Below, one piece after another: positions 6,192-12,853 of a stretch of DNA of 16,860 nt (positions within the stretch are counted from its first letter, which is position 1; each line of letters starts with the position of its first letter). Origin of the DNA: an uncultured Bacilli bacterium (lineage in GTDB: Bacteria; Bacillota_I; Bacilli_A; RF39; UBA660). The notes beneath the pieces were generated by a model. That model searched no databases. It saw only the letters and a program-made list of their open reading frames with translations, and was not told the DNA's origin. A program made the translations under genes and the position numbers. Location of the stretch: assembly GCA_944358565.1 (NCBI GenBank), contig CALVRK010000015.1, forward strand, positions 1 to 16,860, given 5' to 3'.

Positions 6192-7245
6192 CTTTAAGCT
6201 CTTCATTACTAACACCAAATTTTTTTATAAAATTTTTATTATTTAAAACTAAATAGTTAAAAGCTGTATGATCAATAGTTAATTTTTTATCTCGCATAAA
6301 ACTCAATCTAGCATATGATAGGCTCACTCCTTGAATTAAGTAAGAAGGCCTATTTAAAAGCTCAAGCTCTAATCTAGCTTCCCGTAAAACATCTATTTTC
6401 TCATCTAAACTATCTAGAGAATAGCTAAAAACATTAGGTACTTTAACAGTAATTAATCTAACTTCTTCTTTTGAATAACCTTTTTCTAAAAAATAATTAA
6501 ATTTATCATTTAAATTTTCTTCGGATAAAACATAGATTATTGGATTAACCCCTGTCATATAATTAACCTCATCTAAATTATATCCAAGTTCAAATAACAC
6601 TTCTCTTTTACTTTCAAGCCTCTCAAGACTCATAGCCATTATATTTGAACACCTTAAAATCATCTTACAAATTCTATCATCATCATAACCACAAGCTTTC
6701 AAATATTTAAGTTTATCACATAATAATGAAAGACTATGTGTATAAAGTGATGGCGTATCTTTTGTAATTTTATTAATTTGTTTATCATCGAAACCTAAAG
6801 ATTTAAAAAAATCTCTTTTTTCATTTAACTTTCTTGATGAAACACTAAATAAACTAGGTATTAAACTTGTCATACTATGAATTACATTTTTTGAATAACC
6901 CAAATTTTGAAAAAAATTTATTTTATTTAAAATACTATCTTCACTTATTGATAAAATAGTGGGTGAAAAAACCGACATATTAACTATCTCACCCATAGAA
7001 TAGCCAAGATTATTTAAAAACACAAATCTTTTATCCAGCGTGTCATTTGGATAATTAAATAAAGTCGGATTTATAACTGTCATTCTAATAATTTGTTCAT
7101 CAGTATAATTGTGCTTGCGAAAATAATTAAAGATTCGCATAACTTTCTTTTCTAAAGTATCAAAACGAAAACGATTAACCGCATGACTATTTACAATCTT
7201 TTCTTCTTCAAATTTGTTATAACCTAATTTTTTAAAAACATTCAC
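6169..7245 (-). CDS. mTERF-like helical repeat protein
   Basis: The protein (358 residues from the GTG at 7245) is built almost wholly of eight tandem repeats of about 35 residues over residues 1-285. Each follows the pattern L-G-[YF]-s-x-x-x-[IV]-x-x-[MI]-x(4)-P-x-[LI]-[FY]-x(2)-S-x(2)-x-L-x-x-K-x-x-[FL], for example NLGYSKNVIHSMTSLIPSLF. This is the signature of mTERF motifs, the three-helix repeats of mitochondrial and plastid nucleic-acid-binding factors. A C-terminal stretch (VSLSYARLSFMRDKKL) resembles the usual mTERF end. No signal peptide or membrane segment is seen, so it should be cytoplasmic. I prefer the GTG behind AGAGGG to the ATG at 7263, which lies too close to a TATAAT. Nucleic-acid binding is inferred; the target is unknown. 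Confidence 0.8.
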   Translation of the reverse strand: MNVFKKLGYNKFEEEKIVNSHAVNRFRFDTLEKKVMRIFNYFRKHNYTDEQIIRMTVINPTLFNYPNDTLDKRFVFLNNLGYSMGEIVNMSVFSPTILSISEDSILNKINFFQNLGYSKNVIHSMTSLIPSLFSVSSRKLNEKRDFFKSLGFDDKQINKITKDTPSLYTHSLSLLCDKLKYLKACGYDDDRICKMILRCSNIMAMSLERLESKREVLFELGYNLDEVNYMTGVNPIIYVLSEENLNDKFNYFLEKGYSKEEVRLITVKVPNVFSYSLDSLDEKIDVLREARLELELLNRPSYLIQGVSLSYARLSFMRDKKLTIDHTAFNYLVLNNKNFIKKFGVSNEELKERYPYKK

Positions 7246-7264
7246 CTTATTTCCCTCTTTCATA

Positions 7265-7294
7265 ATTATAGAAAAAAAACCTAGTTTTTACCAA
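7265..7294 (-). promoter_or_regulatory. Promoter of the mTERF-like gene
   Basis: TTGGTA (7294-7289), 18 bases, TATAAT (7270-7265) on the minus strand. The expected transcription start falls at about the ATG at 7263, which supports the downstream GTG at 7245 as the true start. Confidence 0.5.
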
Positions 7295-7658
7295 AATCTT
7301 TCAAAGAAAACACGTACCAAATATGTACATAAATATACAAAATTACAAATAATGCCCATCCAAGCACTGGAAAAATAGCGCATACAATCCACGTATAAGG
7401 ATAACCATATACCTCTTTGCCAGGCACCTTTAAAGTTTCACTCACTAAACAAGCCATTTTTATTGAAAAAACAAGCAACATAACTAAACCTGGAATAATA
7501 CCAAAAATAAATCCAATAGTCCAATAATACCACTTAAAATACCACGCATTTTTATCATATAAATCAAGTCTATAAGCTATATAAAATGTAAAAAGTCCTA
7601 AAGTCAAAATGTTTAAAATTAAATATATAGGCCAAGAATTTCTTTTTAACGCCTTCAT
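7281..7658 (-). CDS. Hypothetical polytopic membrane protein
   Basis: I cannot assign a firm family. The 125-residue protein has about three to four hydrophobic segments: YLILNILTLGLFTFYIAYRL (about 11-30), a long segment around 38-65 (WTIGFIFGIIPGLVMLLVFS), and a C-terminal one around 90-112 (TWIVCAIFPVLGWALFVILY). The first segment, with its T-x-G-L-x-x-x-Y pattern, faintly recalls DUF4234-type proteins. The ATG at 7658 behind GGGGGA is chosen; a longer frame starting at 7751 would overlap the Flp-pilin gene and lacks a ribosome site. It follows the Flp pilin by 40 bases and may share its transcript. Confidence 0.65.
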   Translation of the reverse strand: MKALKRNSWPIYLILNILTLGLFTFYIAYRLDLYDKNAWYFKWYYWTIGFIFGIIPGLVMLLVFSIKMACLVSETLKVPGKEVYGYPYTWIVCAIFPVLGWALFVILYIYVHIWYVFSLKDFGKN

Positions 7659-7698
7659 AAATATCATCCCCCGCAGACAAAAAAAGATAATAAATATC

Positions 7699-7890
7699 TT
7701 ATTGGCAAGTTCCCTTGCCGGGTTCTGAACCTTCAACATACTCTTTATCAATAAGGCTGCAAGAAGTTTTTGTTATTGAGTCCTGAAGATACCCCCCTAA
7801 TAGTTTAACTAAACTTACGACGATCACACTGACCACCGCTATAATTAGTAGATATTCTACTAAGGCTTGACCTTTATTATTTAATTTCAT
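7699..7890 (-). CDS. Flp/Fap-type (type IVb) pilin-like protein
   Basis: The 63-residue precursor has a short basic leader MKLNNKG, then QALVEYLLIIAVVSVIVVSL. Cleavage after Gly7 would put Glu and Tyr at +5 and +6, which is the Flp-pilin hallmark recognised by TadV-like prepilin peptidases. The short tail after the membrane helix carries two cysteines (KTSCSLID and the penultimate residue), unusual for a Flp pilin. I start it at the ATG at 7890 behind GGAGGG; an ATG at 7914 lacks a good site. Other Tad genes are absent from the window, so it may be an orphan pilin or membrane microprotein with a pilin-like signal. Confidence 0.78.
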   Translation of the reverse strand: MKLNNKGQALVEYLLIIAVVSVIVVSLVKLLGGYLQDSITKTSCSLIDKEYVEGSEPGKGTCQ

Positions 7891-7925
7891 AGCACCCTCC
7901 ACAAAATTATTCATACCTTAAATCA

Positions 7926-7954
7926 ATTATAATTTTTTTTAGGTCAAAAATCAA
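7926..7954 (-). promoter_or_regulatory. Promoter of the Flp-pilin gene
   Basis: TTGATT (7954-7949), 17 bases, TATAAT (7931-7926) on the minus strand, 35 bases before the preferred ATG. Confidence 0.65.
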
Positions 7955-8001
7955 CCCCATTAACAAAAAACAAACAAAATAAAGACAAATAAATAAAAAT
8001 G

Positions 8002-8010
8002 TGTTAATAT
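8002..8010 (+). promoter_or_regulatory. Extended -10 promoter of the DUF192 gene
   Basis: TGtTAATAT, with AAGACA 17 bases upstream as a poor -35. It ends 16 bases before the ATG at 8027, so the leader would be about ten bases long. Confidence 0.45.
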
Positions 8011-8026
8011 AAAAATGGTGAAAAAC

Positions 8027-8311
8027 ATGAAAATAAAAGAAGCAAATACATTTTTCAAAAAGTTAAAAGGCCTTATGTTTCAAACAAAATTTGATTATAT
8101 TTTAAAATTTAAAGCTAATGGTATTCATACCTTTTTTATGAAATGTAATATTGACGTTATCTTAACTGATAAAAATAATAAAATATTATATGTTTATAAA
8201 AATTTAAAACCAAATAAAATAATATTACCTAAAAAAAATGTCAAATACACCTATGAAATACCTACTGGTTGCTTTGATGACATAAAAATCGGAGATTATT
8301 TTAATCCCTAA
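8027..8311 (+). CDS. DUF192 family protein
   Basis: The 94-residue protein matches the small DUF192 fold: FFKKLKGLMFQTKFDYILKF near the start (the RxxGLM element), then THFFM-type HTFFMKCNIDVILTDKNNKILYVYKNLKPNKI, and a C-terminal YEIPTGCFDDIKIGD (the usual E-x-P-x-G...GD). The biochemical role of the family is unsettled. Many members are exported, but this one has no signal peptide and is probably cytoplasmic. I choose the ATG at 8027 behind GGTG because the -10 box sits too close to the ATG at 8015. The protein is very lysine- and asparagine-rich, in line with AT-rich codon use. Confidence 0.85.
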   Translation: MKIKEANTFFKKLKGLMFQTKFDYILKFKANGIHTFFMKCNIDVILTDKNNKILYVYKNLKPNKIILPKKNVKYTYEIPTGCFDDIKIGDYFNP

Positions 8312-8314
8312 TAT

Positions 8315-8354
8315 CAGAATAAAAAGGACTGTCATTACAGTCCTTTTTATTCTG
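8315..8354. terminator. Bidirectional terminator between the DUF192 gene and rpmA
   Basis: A perfect 17-bp inverted repeat (CAGAATAAAAAGGACTG and its complement) surrounds the loop TCATTA. The A5 and T5 tracts within the stem give a U-run in either direction. The right arm contains the rpmA stop codon. Confidence 0.85.
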
Positions 8355-8631
8355 GATATACACTCACTTGTTTACGGTCACGTCCTAGACGTTCAAATTT
8401 AACACGGCCAGCTATTTTAGCAAATAAAGTATCATCTTTTCCGATTCCAACATTAACACCTGGATAAATTTTAGTTCCTCTTTGACGATATAAAATAGAA
8501 CCACCAGTTACTACTTCGCCATCAGCAGCTTTAGCCCCTAATCTCTTAGACTCACTATCACGTCCATTTTTAGTTGAACCTTGTCCCTTTTTATGAGCGA
8601 ATAATTGGATATCTAACTTTAATAATGCCAT
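8347..8631 (-). CDS. rpmA: 50S ribosomal protein L27 with Firmicute N-terminal extension
   Basis: L27 sits at the peptidyl-transferase centre. The 94-residue precursor carries the extension MALLKLDIQLF before AHKKGQGSTKNGRDS; cleavage after Phe11 exposes the functional N-terminus that reaches the tRNA acceptor ends. This extension is removed by the Prp protease in Firmicutes, and the prp gene is directly upstream. The rest (SKRLGAKAADGEVVTGGSILYRQRGTKIYPG...GRVKFER) is standard L27. It is the last gene of rplU-prp-rpmA and ends in the bidirectional terminator. Confidence 0.98.
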   Translation of the reverse strand: MALLKLDIQLFAHKKGQGSTKNGRDSESKRLGAKAADGEVVTGGSILYRQRGTKIYPGVNVGIGKDDTLFAKIAGRVKFERLGRDRKQVSVYPE

Positions 8632-8634
8632 AAA

Positions 8635-8931
8635 TTACACCTCCTCATTTACCTTTATATTTTTACTGTATTGTTTTTCCAAATCTTTTAATAAACTAAC
8701 CATATTTAAAATAAGCATATTAGTCACATGATCATCTTTTAAAATATCGATAGAAAGTTCATCTTTTGAAACTTTATAATTAATCGCTTTCTCATCAATT
8801 CTTAAAATACCGTTAATACTAGTTGTTACAATGGCACTTGCCGCTGCACAAACAATATCTTTTCCATACTCATCAAACATCGCATGACCACTTATTTTAA
8901 TATGTTTTTTCTTTATCTCGGCTCTAATCAT
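8635..8931 (-). CDS. prp: Ribosomal-processing cysteine protease Prp
   Basis: Prp (YsxB) removes the N-terminal extension of L27. The 98-residue protein has the catalytic pair His16 (ISGHAMFDEYGKDIV) and Cys28 (DIVCAAASAIVTTSING), 12 residues apart as in the Staphylococcus enzyme, and the usual small alpha-beta fold. It lies between the L21 and L27 genes. Its ATG overlaps the rplU stop by one base, and only 3 bases separate it from rpmA, so the three are one operon. Enzyme and substrate are therefore encoded side by side. Confidence 0.95.
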   Translation of the reverse strand: MIRAEIKKKHIKISGHAMFDEYGKDIVCAAASAIVTTSINGILRIDEKAINYKVSKDELSIDILKDDHVTNMLILNMVSLLKDLEKQYSKNIKVNEEV

Positions 8932-9230
8932 TATGCGGCTAATTTAGTAATTTCTAACTTAGTATATGGTTGACGATGGCCTTGAGTACGACGATATTTT
9001 TTCTTTTGTTTATACTTATAAACTTTAATTTTTTTGTTTTTACCGTGTTTTAAAACTTTAGCTTCAACTTTAGCGCCTTTAACATAAGGATTTCCGCAAA
9101 CTCCACCAATCATTAAAACATGATCAAATGTAACTTTTTTATCAGTCTCAGCATCAAGTTTTTCAACATATAAAACTGTACCTTCTTCAACGTAATATTG
9201 TTTTCCTCCAGTTTCAATAACTGCTTTCAT
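8931..9230 (-). CDS. rplU: 50S ribosomal protein L21
   Basis: L21 binds 23S rRNA. The 99-residue protein shows KAVIETGGKQYYVEEG at the start, then VLMIGG...PYVKGAKVEAKVLKHGKNKKIKVYKYKQKKKYRRTQGHRQPYTKLEI, the standard signature with its basic C-terminal tract. An AAGGAGGT ribosome site precedes the ATG. It is the first gene of the rplU-prp-rpmA operon, read from a strong promoter inside the 3' end of the M50 protease gene and through a structured leader of about 100 bases. Confidence 0.98.
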   Translation of the reverse strand: MKAVIETGGKQYYVEEGTVLYVEKLDAETDKKVTFDHVLMIGGVCGNPYVKGAKVEAKVLKHGKNKKIKVYKYKQKKKYRRTQGHRQPYTKLEITKLAA

Positions 9231-9327
9231 ACTTTTTACCTCCTTTATAACTAAGACTCGCCATTAAGGTAAGGAATAAACCTATTTAAACCTTTTTTGT
9301 GCGGTTGTAGATGGAGATCTACACATT
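9231..9327 (-). ncRNA. Structured 5' leader of rplU (probable L21 leader)
   Basis: The transcript before rplU should be about 100 bases long. It contains a perfect 7-bp hairpin (9323-9306, TGTAGAT / ATCTACA with a 4-base loop) and further short complementary AAGGT/ACCTT elements. Firmicute rplU genes are known to carry the L21 leader, thought to mediate autoregulation. The assignment rests on position and the hairpin only; I have not matched it to the covariance model. Confidence 0.5.
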
Positions 9328-9332
9328 TACAA

Positions 9333-9361
9333 ATTCTATCATATTTTTCCTTTAAAGTCAA
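9333..9361 (-). promoter_or_regulatory. Promoter of the rplU-prp-rpmA operon
   Basis: TTGACT (9361-9356), 17 bases, TAGAAT (9338-9333) with a TGa extension, on the minus strand and overlapping the end of the upstream protease gene. Confidence 0.75.
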
Positions 9362-10085
9362 ACCTTTTTTTCAGTCTTTCACGCTCCGAAACATATTTAA
9401 AACCATCGAAAAATAAATGTCTATAATCTCTTTTCATTTTAGTCACATCAAGTGAATAAATTTTCTTTATTTTTTTAAAATTATAATTATTTAAATATCT
9501 TTCTAACAAAAATCTATTAAATAGACTATTATGATTTTTAATTTCTGAAAAAACTCTCATAAGTAAAAATATAATTATTAAACATAAAAGTAAATTAAAA
9601 TTACTTTTAAACATTAAAATACCAGTTACAATAAATGAAATAATAATAATTAAAATGTGACTTTTTTTAAAACTAATGATCTTATTTAAAACTAAATTTA
9701 AAATTTTCGCCCCATCTAACGGAAAAATTGGCAATAAATTAAAACACAAAATAGAAGCGCTATAACATAAAACATCATCAATATTAGTAAATTTATAAAG
9801 TAAACAAGTAAATAAGACTTGAAAAATAGGCCCCATTATTACAATCCAAGCCTCTTCACTAATTTTTCTATTTAAATCCTCATTAAAGATCGTTAAAGCC
9901 CCAAATGGTAATATAATTACCTTCTCTATTTTCCACTTAAATAAAATGCCCATTAAAACATGGCCTAACTCATGCACTATAATAATTAAACTAAATAAAA
10001 TAAATCCTTTAAAATGACCCGTAATTCCTGAAATAAATGCGGCTACATAATAAAAAAGGTGAATCTTAAATATATTTCTTATAAT
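9339..10085 (-). CDS. spoIVFB: SpoIVFB-like M50 intramembrane metalloprotease with a non-canonical start
   Basis: SpoIVFB-type site-2 proteases cut membrane-bound substrates; in Bacillus it processes pro-sigma-K. The zinc motif HELGH and the second motif NLLPIFPLDGAKI are both present, between hydrophobic segments. From the first GTG (9977) the protein would start one residue before HELGH and lose its first helices. The open frame continues upstream and encodes NIFKIHLFYYVAAFISGITG and a helix leading to IVHELGH, which is typical of the family. The only plausible start there is ATT at 10085, 9 bases after AAGGAG; this gives 248 residues. Its order before rplU-prp-rpmA matches Bacillus. Function in sporulation is inferred from synteny; the start codon is the weak point. 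Confidence 0.8.
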   Translation of the reverse strand: MIRNIFKIHLFYYVAAFISGITGHFKGFILFSLIIIVHELGHVLMGILFKWKIEKVIILPFGALTIFNEDLNRKISEEAWIVIMGPIFQVLFTCLLYKFTNIDDVLCYSASILCFNLLPIFPLDGAKILNLVLNKIISFKKSHILIIIISFIVTGILMFKSNFNLLLCLIIIFLLMRVFSEIKNHNSLFNRFLLERYLNNYNFKKIKKIYSLDVTKMKRDYRHLFFDGFKYVSERERLKKRFDFKGKI

Positions 10086-10170
10086 CTAAATTCTCTCCTT
10101 CTTTAGTAAATACTAAATACATTTTTTTACCATTTGCCTCACCTAAAATATCTCCGGTTTTTTTTTTTTT
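10066..10170 (-). pseudogene. Orphaned C-terminal end of the SpoIVFA-like protein
   Basis: Directly after the TAA at 10173-10171, the same reading frame stays open for 34 codons and encodes KKKK followed by TGDILGEANGKKMYLVF and TKEGENLDYKKYI, then TAA. This is the usual end of an M23/LytM domain (K-x-G-x-x-[IL]-G-x-x...[FY]-E-x-x-x-G-x-x-[VL]-D-P). Counting through the join shows it is in frame with the upstream part, with one residue position occupied by the stop. Confidence 0.75.
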
Positions 10171-10172
10171 TT
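10158..10172. repeat. 15-base homopolymer (T on plus, A on minus) at the SpoIVFA break
   Basis: Fifteen consecutive T on the plus strand, the longest homopolymer I saw. Its first two bases, read on the minus strand, complete the TAA stop of the spoIVFA-like gene. Confidence 0.95.
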
Positions 10173-10623
10173 ACATACTAACTTTAATTTCTTTAATATT
10201 TGCATACCACACTTCTACTCCATCACCTTGCTGAATCACTACTGTATTACCATACCCTTCCTTTTCACCAGCAAACACCACTATTCCACTTTTAATAACC
10301 GGAATAACATAATTTTCTGATACTGTAAGCTCTACTCCATCTTTATAACTTTTACTATCTACATATTCTATTTTAGTGGAAGATACTAGTGCCGTTTTGT
10401 CAGTACCTGTAAGTGGCAAAGATGAACCAAATAATTTTTCATAAGCACTATTCACCTCAGCAAAACTAAAATGATTTTGAAAAACATATTTATATAGTTT
10501 TTCTCTTAAACTAGGACTTGCTTTTAAAGCAATCAAAACTCCTAGTAATAAAACCACACAAATCAAAAACTTACTAAATAACTTGCTAACGAAGCTAACC
10601 TTTTTTATTCCTTTATTTGCCAT
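10171..10623 (-). CDS. spoIVFA: SpoIVFA-like membrane protein, truncated by an in-frame stop
   Basis: In Bacillus, SpoIVFA holds the SpoIVFB protease in an inactive complex and carries an extracytoplasmic LytM-like domain. This 150-residue protein has one membrane helix (about residues 15-30, SKFLICVVLLLGVLIALKA), a linker with a conserved-looking LYKYVFQNHFSFAEVNSAYEKLFG segment, and the first half of an M23-like domain (VIPVIKSGIVVFAGEKEGYGNTVVIQQGDGVEVWYANI). It stops after KVSM where the domain should go on to its last strands; these are encoded in frame just after the stop. It starts at an ATG behind AGGTGAT and precedes the SpoIVFB-like gene as in Bacillus. It may be degenerate, or truncated but functional. 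Confidence 0.75.
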   Translation of the reverse strand: MANKGIKKVSFVSKLFSKFLICVVLLLGVLIALKASPSLREKLYKYVFQNHFSFAEVNSAYEKLFGSSLPLTGTDKTALVSSTKIEYVDSKSYKDGVELTVSENYVIPVIKSGIVVFAGEKEGYGNTVVIQQGDGVEVWYANIKEIKVSM

Positions 10624-10688
10624 AATATCACCTATTATACCTTATTTAATTATCTATATTTTTAGAACCTCTTATAGGCATTTACATA

Positions 10689-10709
10689 TATTATTTTAGG
10701 TGATTAAAT
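10689..10709 (+). promoter_or_regulatory. Putative -10 box and ribosome site of murF
   Basis: TATTAT (10689-10694) lies 15 bases before the murF ATG, with TAGGTGAT between. No -35 box is convincing, so the call rests on the similarity to other genes in the window. Confidence 0.35.
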
Positions 10710-12011
10710 ATGAATATTTTAGAAATTTTAAGCATAACTAAAGGCACTTTAATAAATAAAATAAACCTAAATTTAAATATTAATAAATTTAAAATAAATA
10801 GTAAAGAGATAAAAAAAGGCGATTGTTATATTGCCTTAATTGGTAATACTGATGGACACAAATATATTAAAAATGCCATTAAAAACGGCGCTTCATTAAT
10901 AATTGTCAGTAAAAAAGCATCTTATAATATTCCAACAATTTTAGTTCAAGATACTACCAAAACCTTAGGCCATCTTGCTTCATTAATTAAAAATAAATAT
11001 AACCCTAAAGTTATTGCTATTACAGGTAGTGTTGGTAAAACAACAACTAGAGAGTTAATCTATACTGTTTTAAAAACTAAATATAAATGTCACCAAAGCA
11101 AAAAAAACTATAACAATCATATTGGGGTTCCCCTAACTATGTTTGATTTAAATAAAGATGATGAAATAGCTATTATCGAAATGGGGATGAATCATTTAAA
11201 TGAAATAAAATATCTCTCACAAATGGTTACTCCTGATATAGCTATAATTACTAACATCGGCACTTCTCACATTGGTAACCTAGGTAGTAAAGATAATATT
11301 TTAAAAGCTAAACTAGAAATCAAAGAAGGTTTAAAAGGACCATTATTTGTAAACGGCGATGATGAGTTATTACAAAAAGAAAAGGCTTATAAAAGTGGTT
11401 TTAAAAAAAACAATGATCTTGTAGCTTATAACTTAAAAACCTCATTAACAAATTCTACTTTCAACATAAATATTGAAAACAAAAAATACACAATAAAAAT
11501 CAACCTTCCATCTCATCTAATAAATAATGTTTTAATTGCTATCCATATCGGCTTATATTTAAAAATAGATATAAATACTATCATTGATGCTTTAAGTAAC
11601 TACCAAGGATTTGATATGCGTATGAATATTTTAAATGACAAACATAACAACACAATTATTAATGATTGTTATAATTCATCCTTAGAATCGTTAACCGGTG
11701 TTTTAAAACTCTTAGAAAAAGAAAAAAAACACAAATTATTAATTTTAGGAGACATTAATGAACTTGGTAAATACAGTAAAAAAATACACCAGCAAATCCC
11801 CTTACTTTTAAATAAAATTAATAATAAAAAAGTAATTTTTATTGGCAATCAGATCACAAAAATAAAATATCAAGCAACTTATTTTAACAATTATCAAGAA
11901 ACAATCAATTATCTAAAAAATAAAAAAATAAAAGATACTTTAATTTTAATCAAAGCATCTAGAAACTTAAAATTAGAAAATATCACCAAATTTCTAATTA
12001 ATTCAAATTAA
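10710..12011 (+). CDS. murF: UDP-N-acetylmuramoyl-tripeptide--D-alanyl-D-alanine ligase
   Basis: MurF adds D-Ala-D-Ala to the UDP-MurNAc-tripeptide, the last cytoplasmic step of the peptidoglycan stem peptide. The 433-residue protein shows the three Mur-ligase domains. The N-terminal UDP-binding part has INSKEIKKGDCYIALIG and DGHKYIKNAIKNGA. The ATPase core has the P-loop GSVGKTTT at 106-113, NYNNHIGVPLT at 133-143 and EMGMNHLNEI at 157-166. The C-terminal domain has NDCYNSSLESL and LILGDINELG. Length is close to the usual 450. It is the only gene of its transcript and is convergent with a RelA remnant. It lies where minCD stand in Bacillus, so the region has been rearranged. Confidence 0.95.
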   Translation: MNILEILSITKGTLINKINLNLNINKFKINSKEIKKGDCYIALIGNTDGHKYIKNAIKNGASLIIVSKKASYNIPTILVQDTTKTLGHLASLIKNKYNPKVIAITGSVGKTTTRELIYTVLKTKYKCHQSKKNYNNHIGVPLTMFDLNKDDEIAIIEMGMNHLNEIKYLSQMVTPDIAIITNIGTSHIGNLGSKDNILKAKLEIKEGLKGPLFVNGDDELLQKEKAYKSGFKKNNDLVAYNLKTSLTNSTFNINIENKKYTIKINLPSHLINNVLIAIHIGLYLKIDINTIIDALSNYQGFDMRMNILNDKHNNTIINDCYNSSLESLTGVLKLLEKEKKHKLLILGDINELGKYSKKIHQQIPLLLNKINNKKVIFIGNQITKIKYQATYFNNYQETINYLKNKKIKDTLILIKASRNLKLENITKFLINSN

Positions 12012-12013
12012 TT

Positions 12014-12375
12014 TTATTTATTCACTTTCCTATTAAATTCTCTAATCAACCTTTTAGCTTTTGTTGTTTTAACCTTTTCTTGCCAATCAAGCTTTGGACC
12101 AAAAGCTTTTAGATCAGTCATAATTTTAACTCTATCTTTATTTTGAAGTTTATAATCTAAAGCAACAGGCACTTCATTGACAATTGCCCCATCATTGTAT
12201 TTCCAGCATCTATATGTATTTTATAAGCAAAATCAATAGGAGTTGACCCACTAGGTAGTTCAACAATATCTCCTCTTGTCGTATATACATAAATATATTG
12301 ATTAAATATTTCACGTTTTACTATATTTACAAATTCACTATTATCCATTGTCATGGCATCTAACTTGGCAAGCAA
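12014..12375 (-). pseudogene. RelA/SpoT fragment (TGS domain), frameshifted and truncated at both ends
   Basis: This is a relic of a (p)ppGpp synthetase/hydrolase. On the minus strand it encodes FVNIVKREIFNQYIYVYTTR, then GDIVELPSGSTPIDFAYKIH, which is the RelA/SpoT TGS domain. At ATGATGGGGCAATTG near 12190 one base is missing. Adding a base after GGG restores AIVNDEVPVALDYKL and then DRVKIMTDLKAFGPKLDWQEK, KVKTTKAKRLIREFNRKVNK and a stop at 12014, which matches the end of the TGS and the start of the following helical region. The hydrolase, synthetase and ACT parts are missing. It abuts the mreD stop on the same strand and faces murF. No start codon with a ribosome site is evident. Confidence 0.85.
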
Positions 12376-12376
12376 T

Positions 12377-12853
12377 TTAAAACTTATATTTCTTTTGACA
12401 TTTTTTTACTATAAAAAACAATAATACACTATAAATTAAATTTATAATTAATGATTTTAAAATACTCATTATTAAAGCTGCCATATCAAACACCATACTA
12501 CTAACAAGCACTAAAAATCCATAAGTAACTACTCTATAAATCAAAATACATATCCCCATAATTATTAAGATATTAAGATAATTATCACTTAAAACTAAGT
12601 TTAACCGAGTAATAATAAATGCCATAAAGCAAAAGATAATTGCATGAAATAATATTGTATCAGTATAAAACAAATCATAAGCTAGGCCTGTCAAAAATGT
12701 ATATTTATAGTATTCTACCTCTTCATCAAAAAGCGGATAAATAATTATTAAAGCAACTAATGTAAAAAGTGGAGCAAAAAAGCCATTAATAGGTACAAAA
12801 TTGGAAACAACCCCTTCTAGTAAAAAAGAAATAATTATAATTATTGCCTTCAT
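12377..12853 (-). CDS. mreD: Rod shape-determining protein MreD
   Basis: MreD is a polytopic membrane protein of the elongasome and works with MreC. The 158 residues contain about five hydrophobic segments, starting with AIIIIISFLLEGVVSNFVPI and GFFAPLFTLVALIIIYPLFD, then YKYTFLTGLAYDLFYTDTILFHAIIFCFMAFIITRLN, which has the MreD-typical G-x-x-x-D-x-[FL] motif. The C-terminal helices end in a basic KKCQKKYKF tail. The start overlaps the mreC stop by 4 bases, so translation is coupled. The gene is followed directly by the RelA relic. Confidence 0.93.
   Translation of the reverse strand: MKAIIIIISFLLEGVVSNFVPINGFFAPLFTLVALIIIYPLFDEEVEYYKYTFLTGLAYDLFYTDTILFHAIIFCFMAFIITRLNLVLSDNYLNILIIMGICILIYRVVTYGFLVLVSSMVFDMAALIMSILKSLIINLIYSVLLFFIVKKCQKKYKF

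Noticed and set aside
7659..7751. N-terminal extension of the polytopic membrane protein up to 7751
   Set aside because: It would overlap the Flp-pilin gene in another frame and has no ribosome site, while the ATG at 7658 has GGGGGA 8 bases upstream.
10158..10172. Phase-variable switch by slippage in the 15-A tract of spoIVFA
   Set aside because: The stop codon TAA is made of the T before the tract and its first two A, so it remains whatever the tract length; slippage cannot restore the full-length protein.
10634..10639. TATAAT as a full promoter for spoIVFA
   Set aside because: It is only 10 bases from the ATG and has no -35 box at a usual distance; in such AT-rich sequence it may be chance, so it is mentioned only as an outlier of the short-leader pattern.
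12157..12375. Intact 72-codon gene
   Set aside because: Its last residues come from an out-of-frame read after a lost base; the true continuation in the next frame matches RelA/SpoT, so it is a relic rather than a gene.
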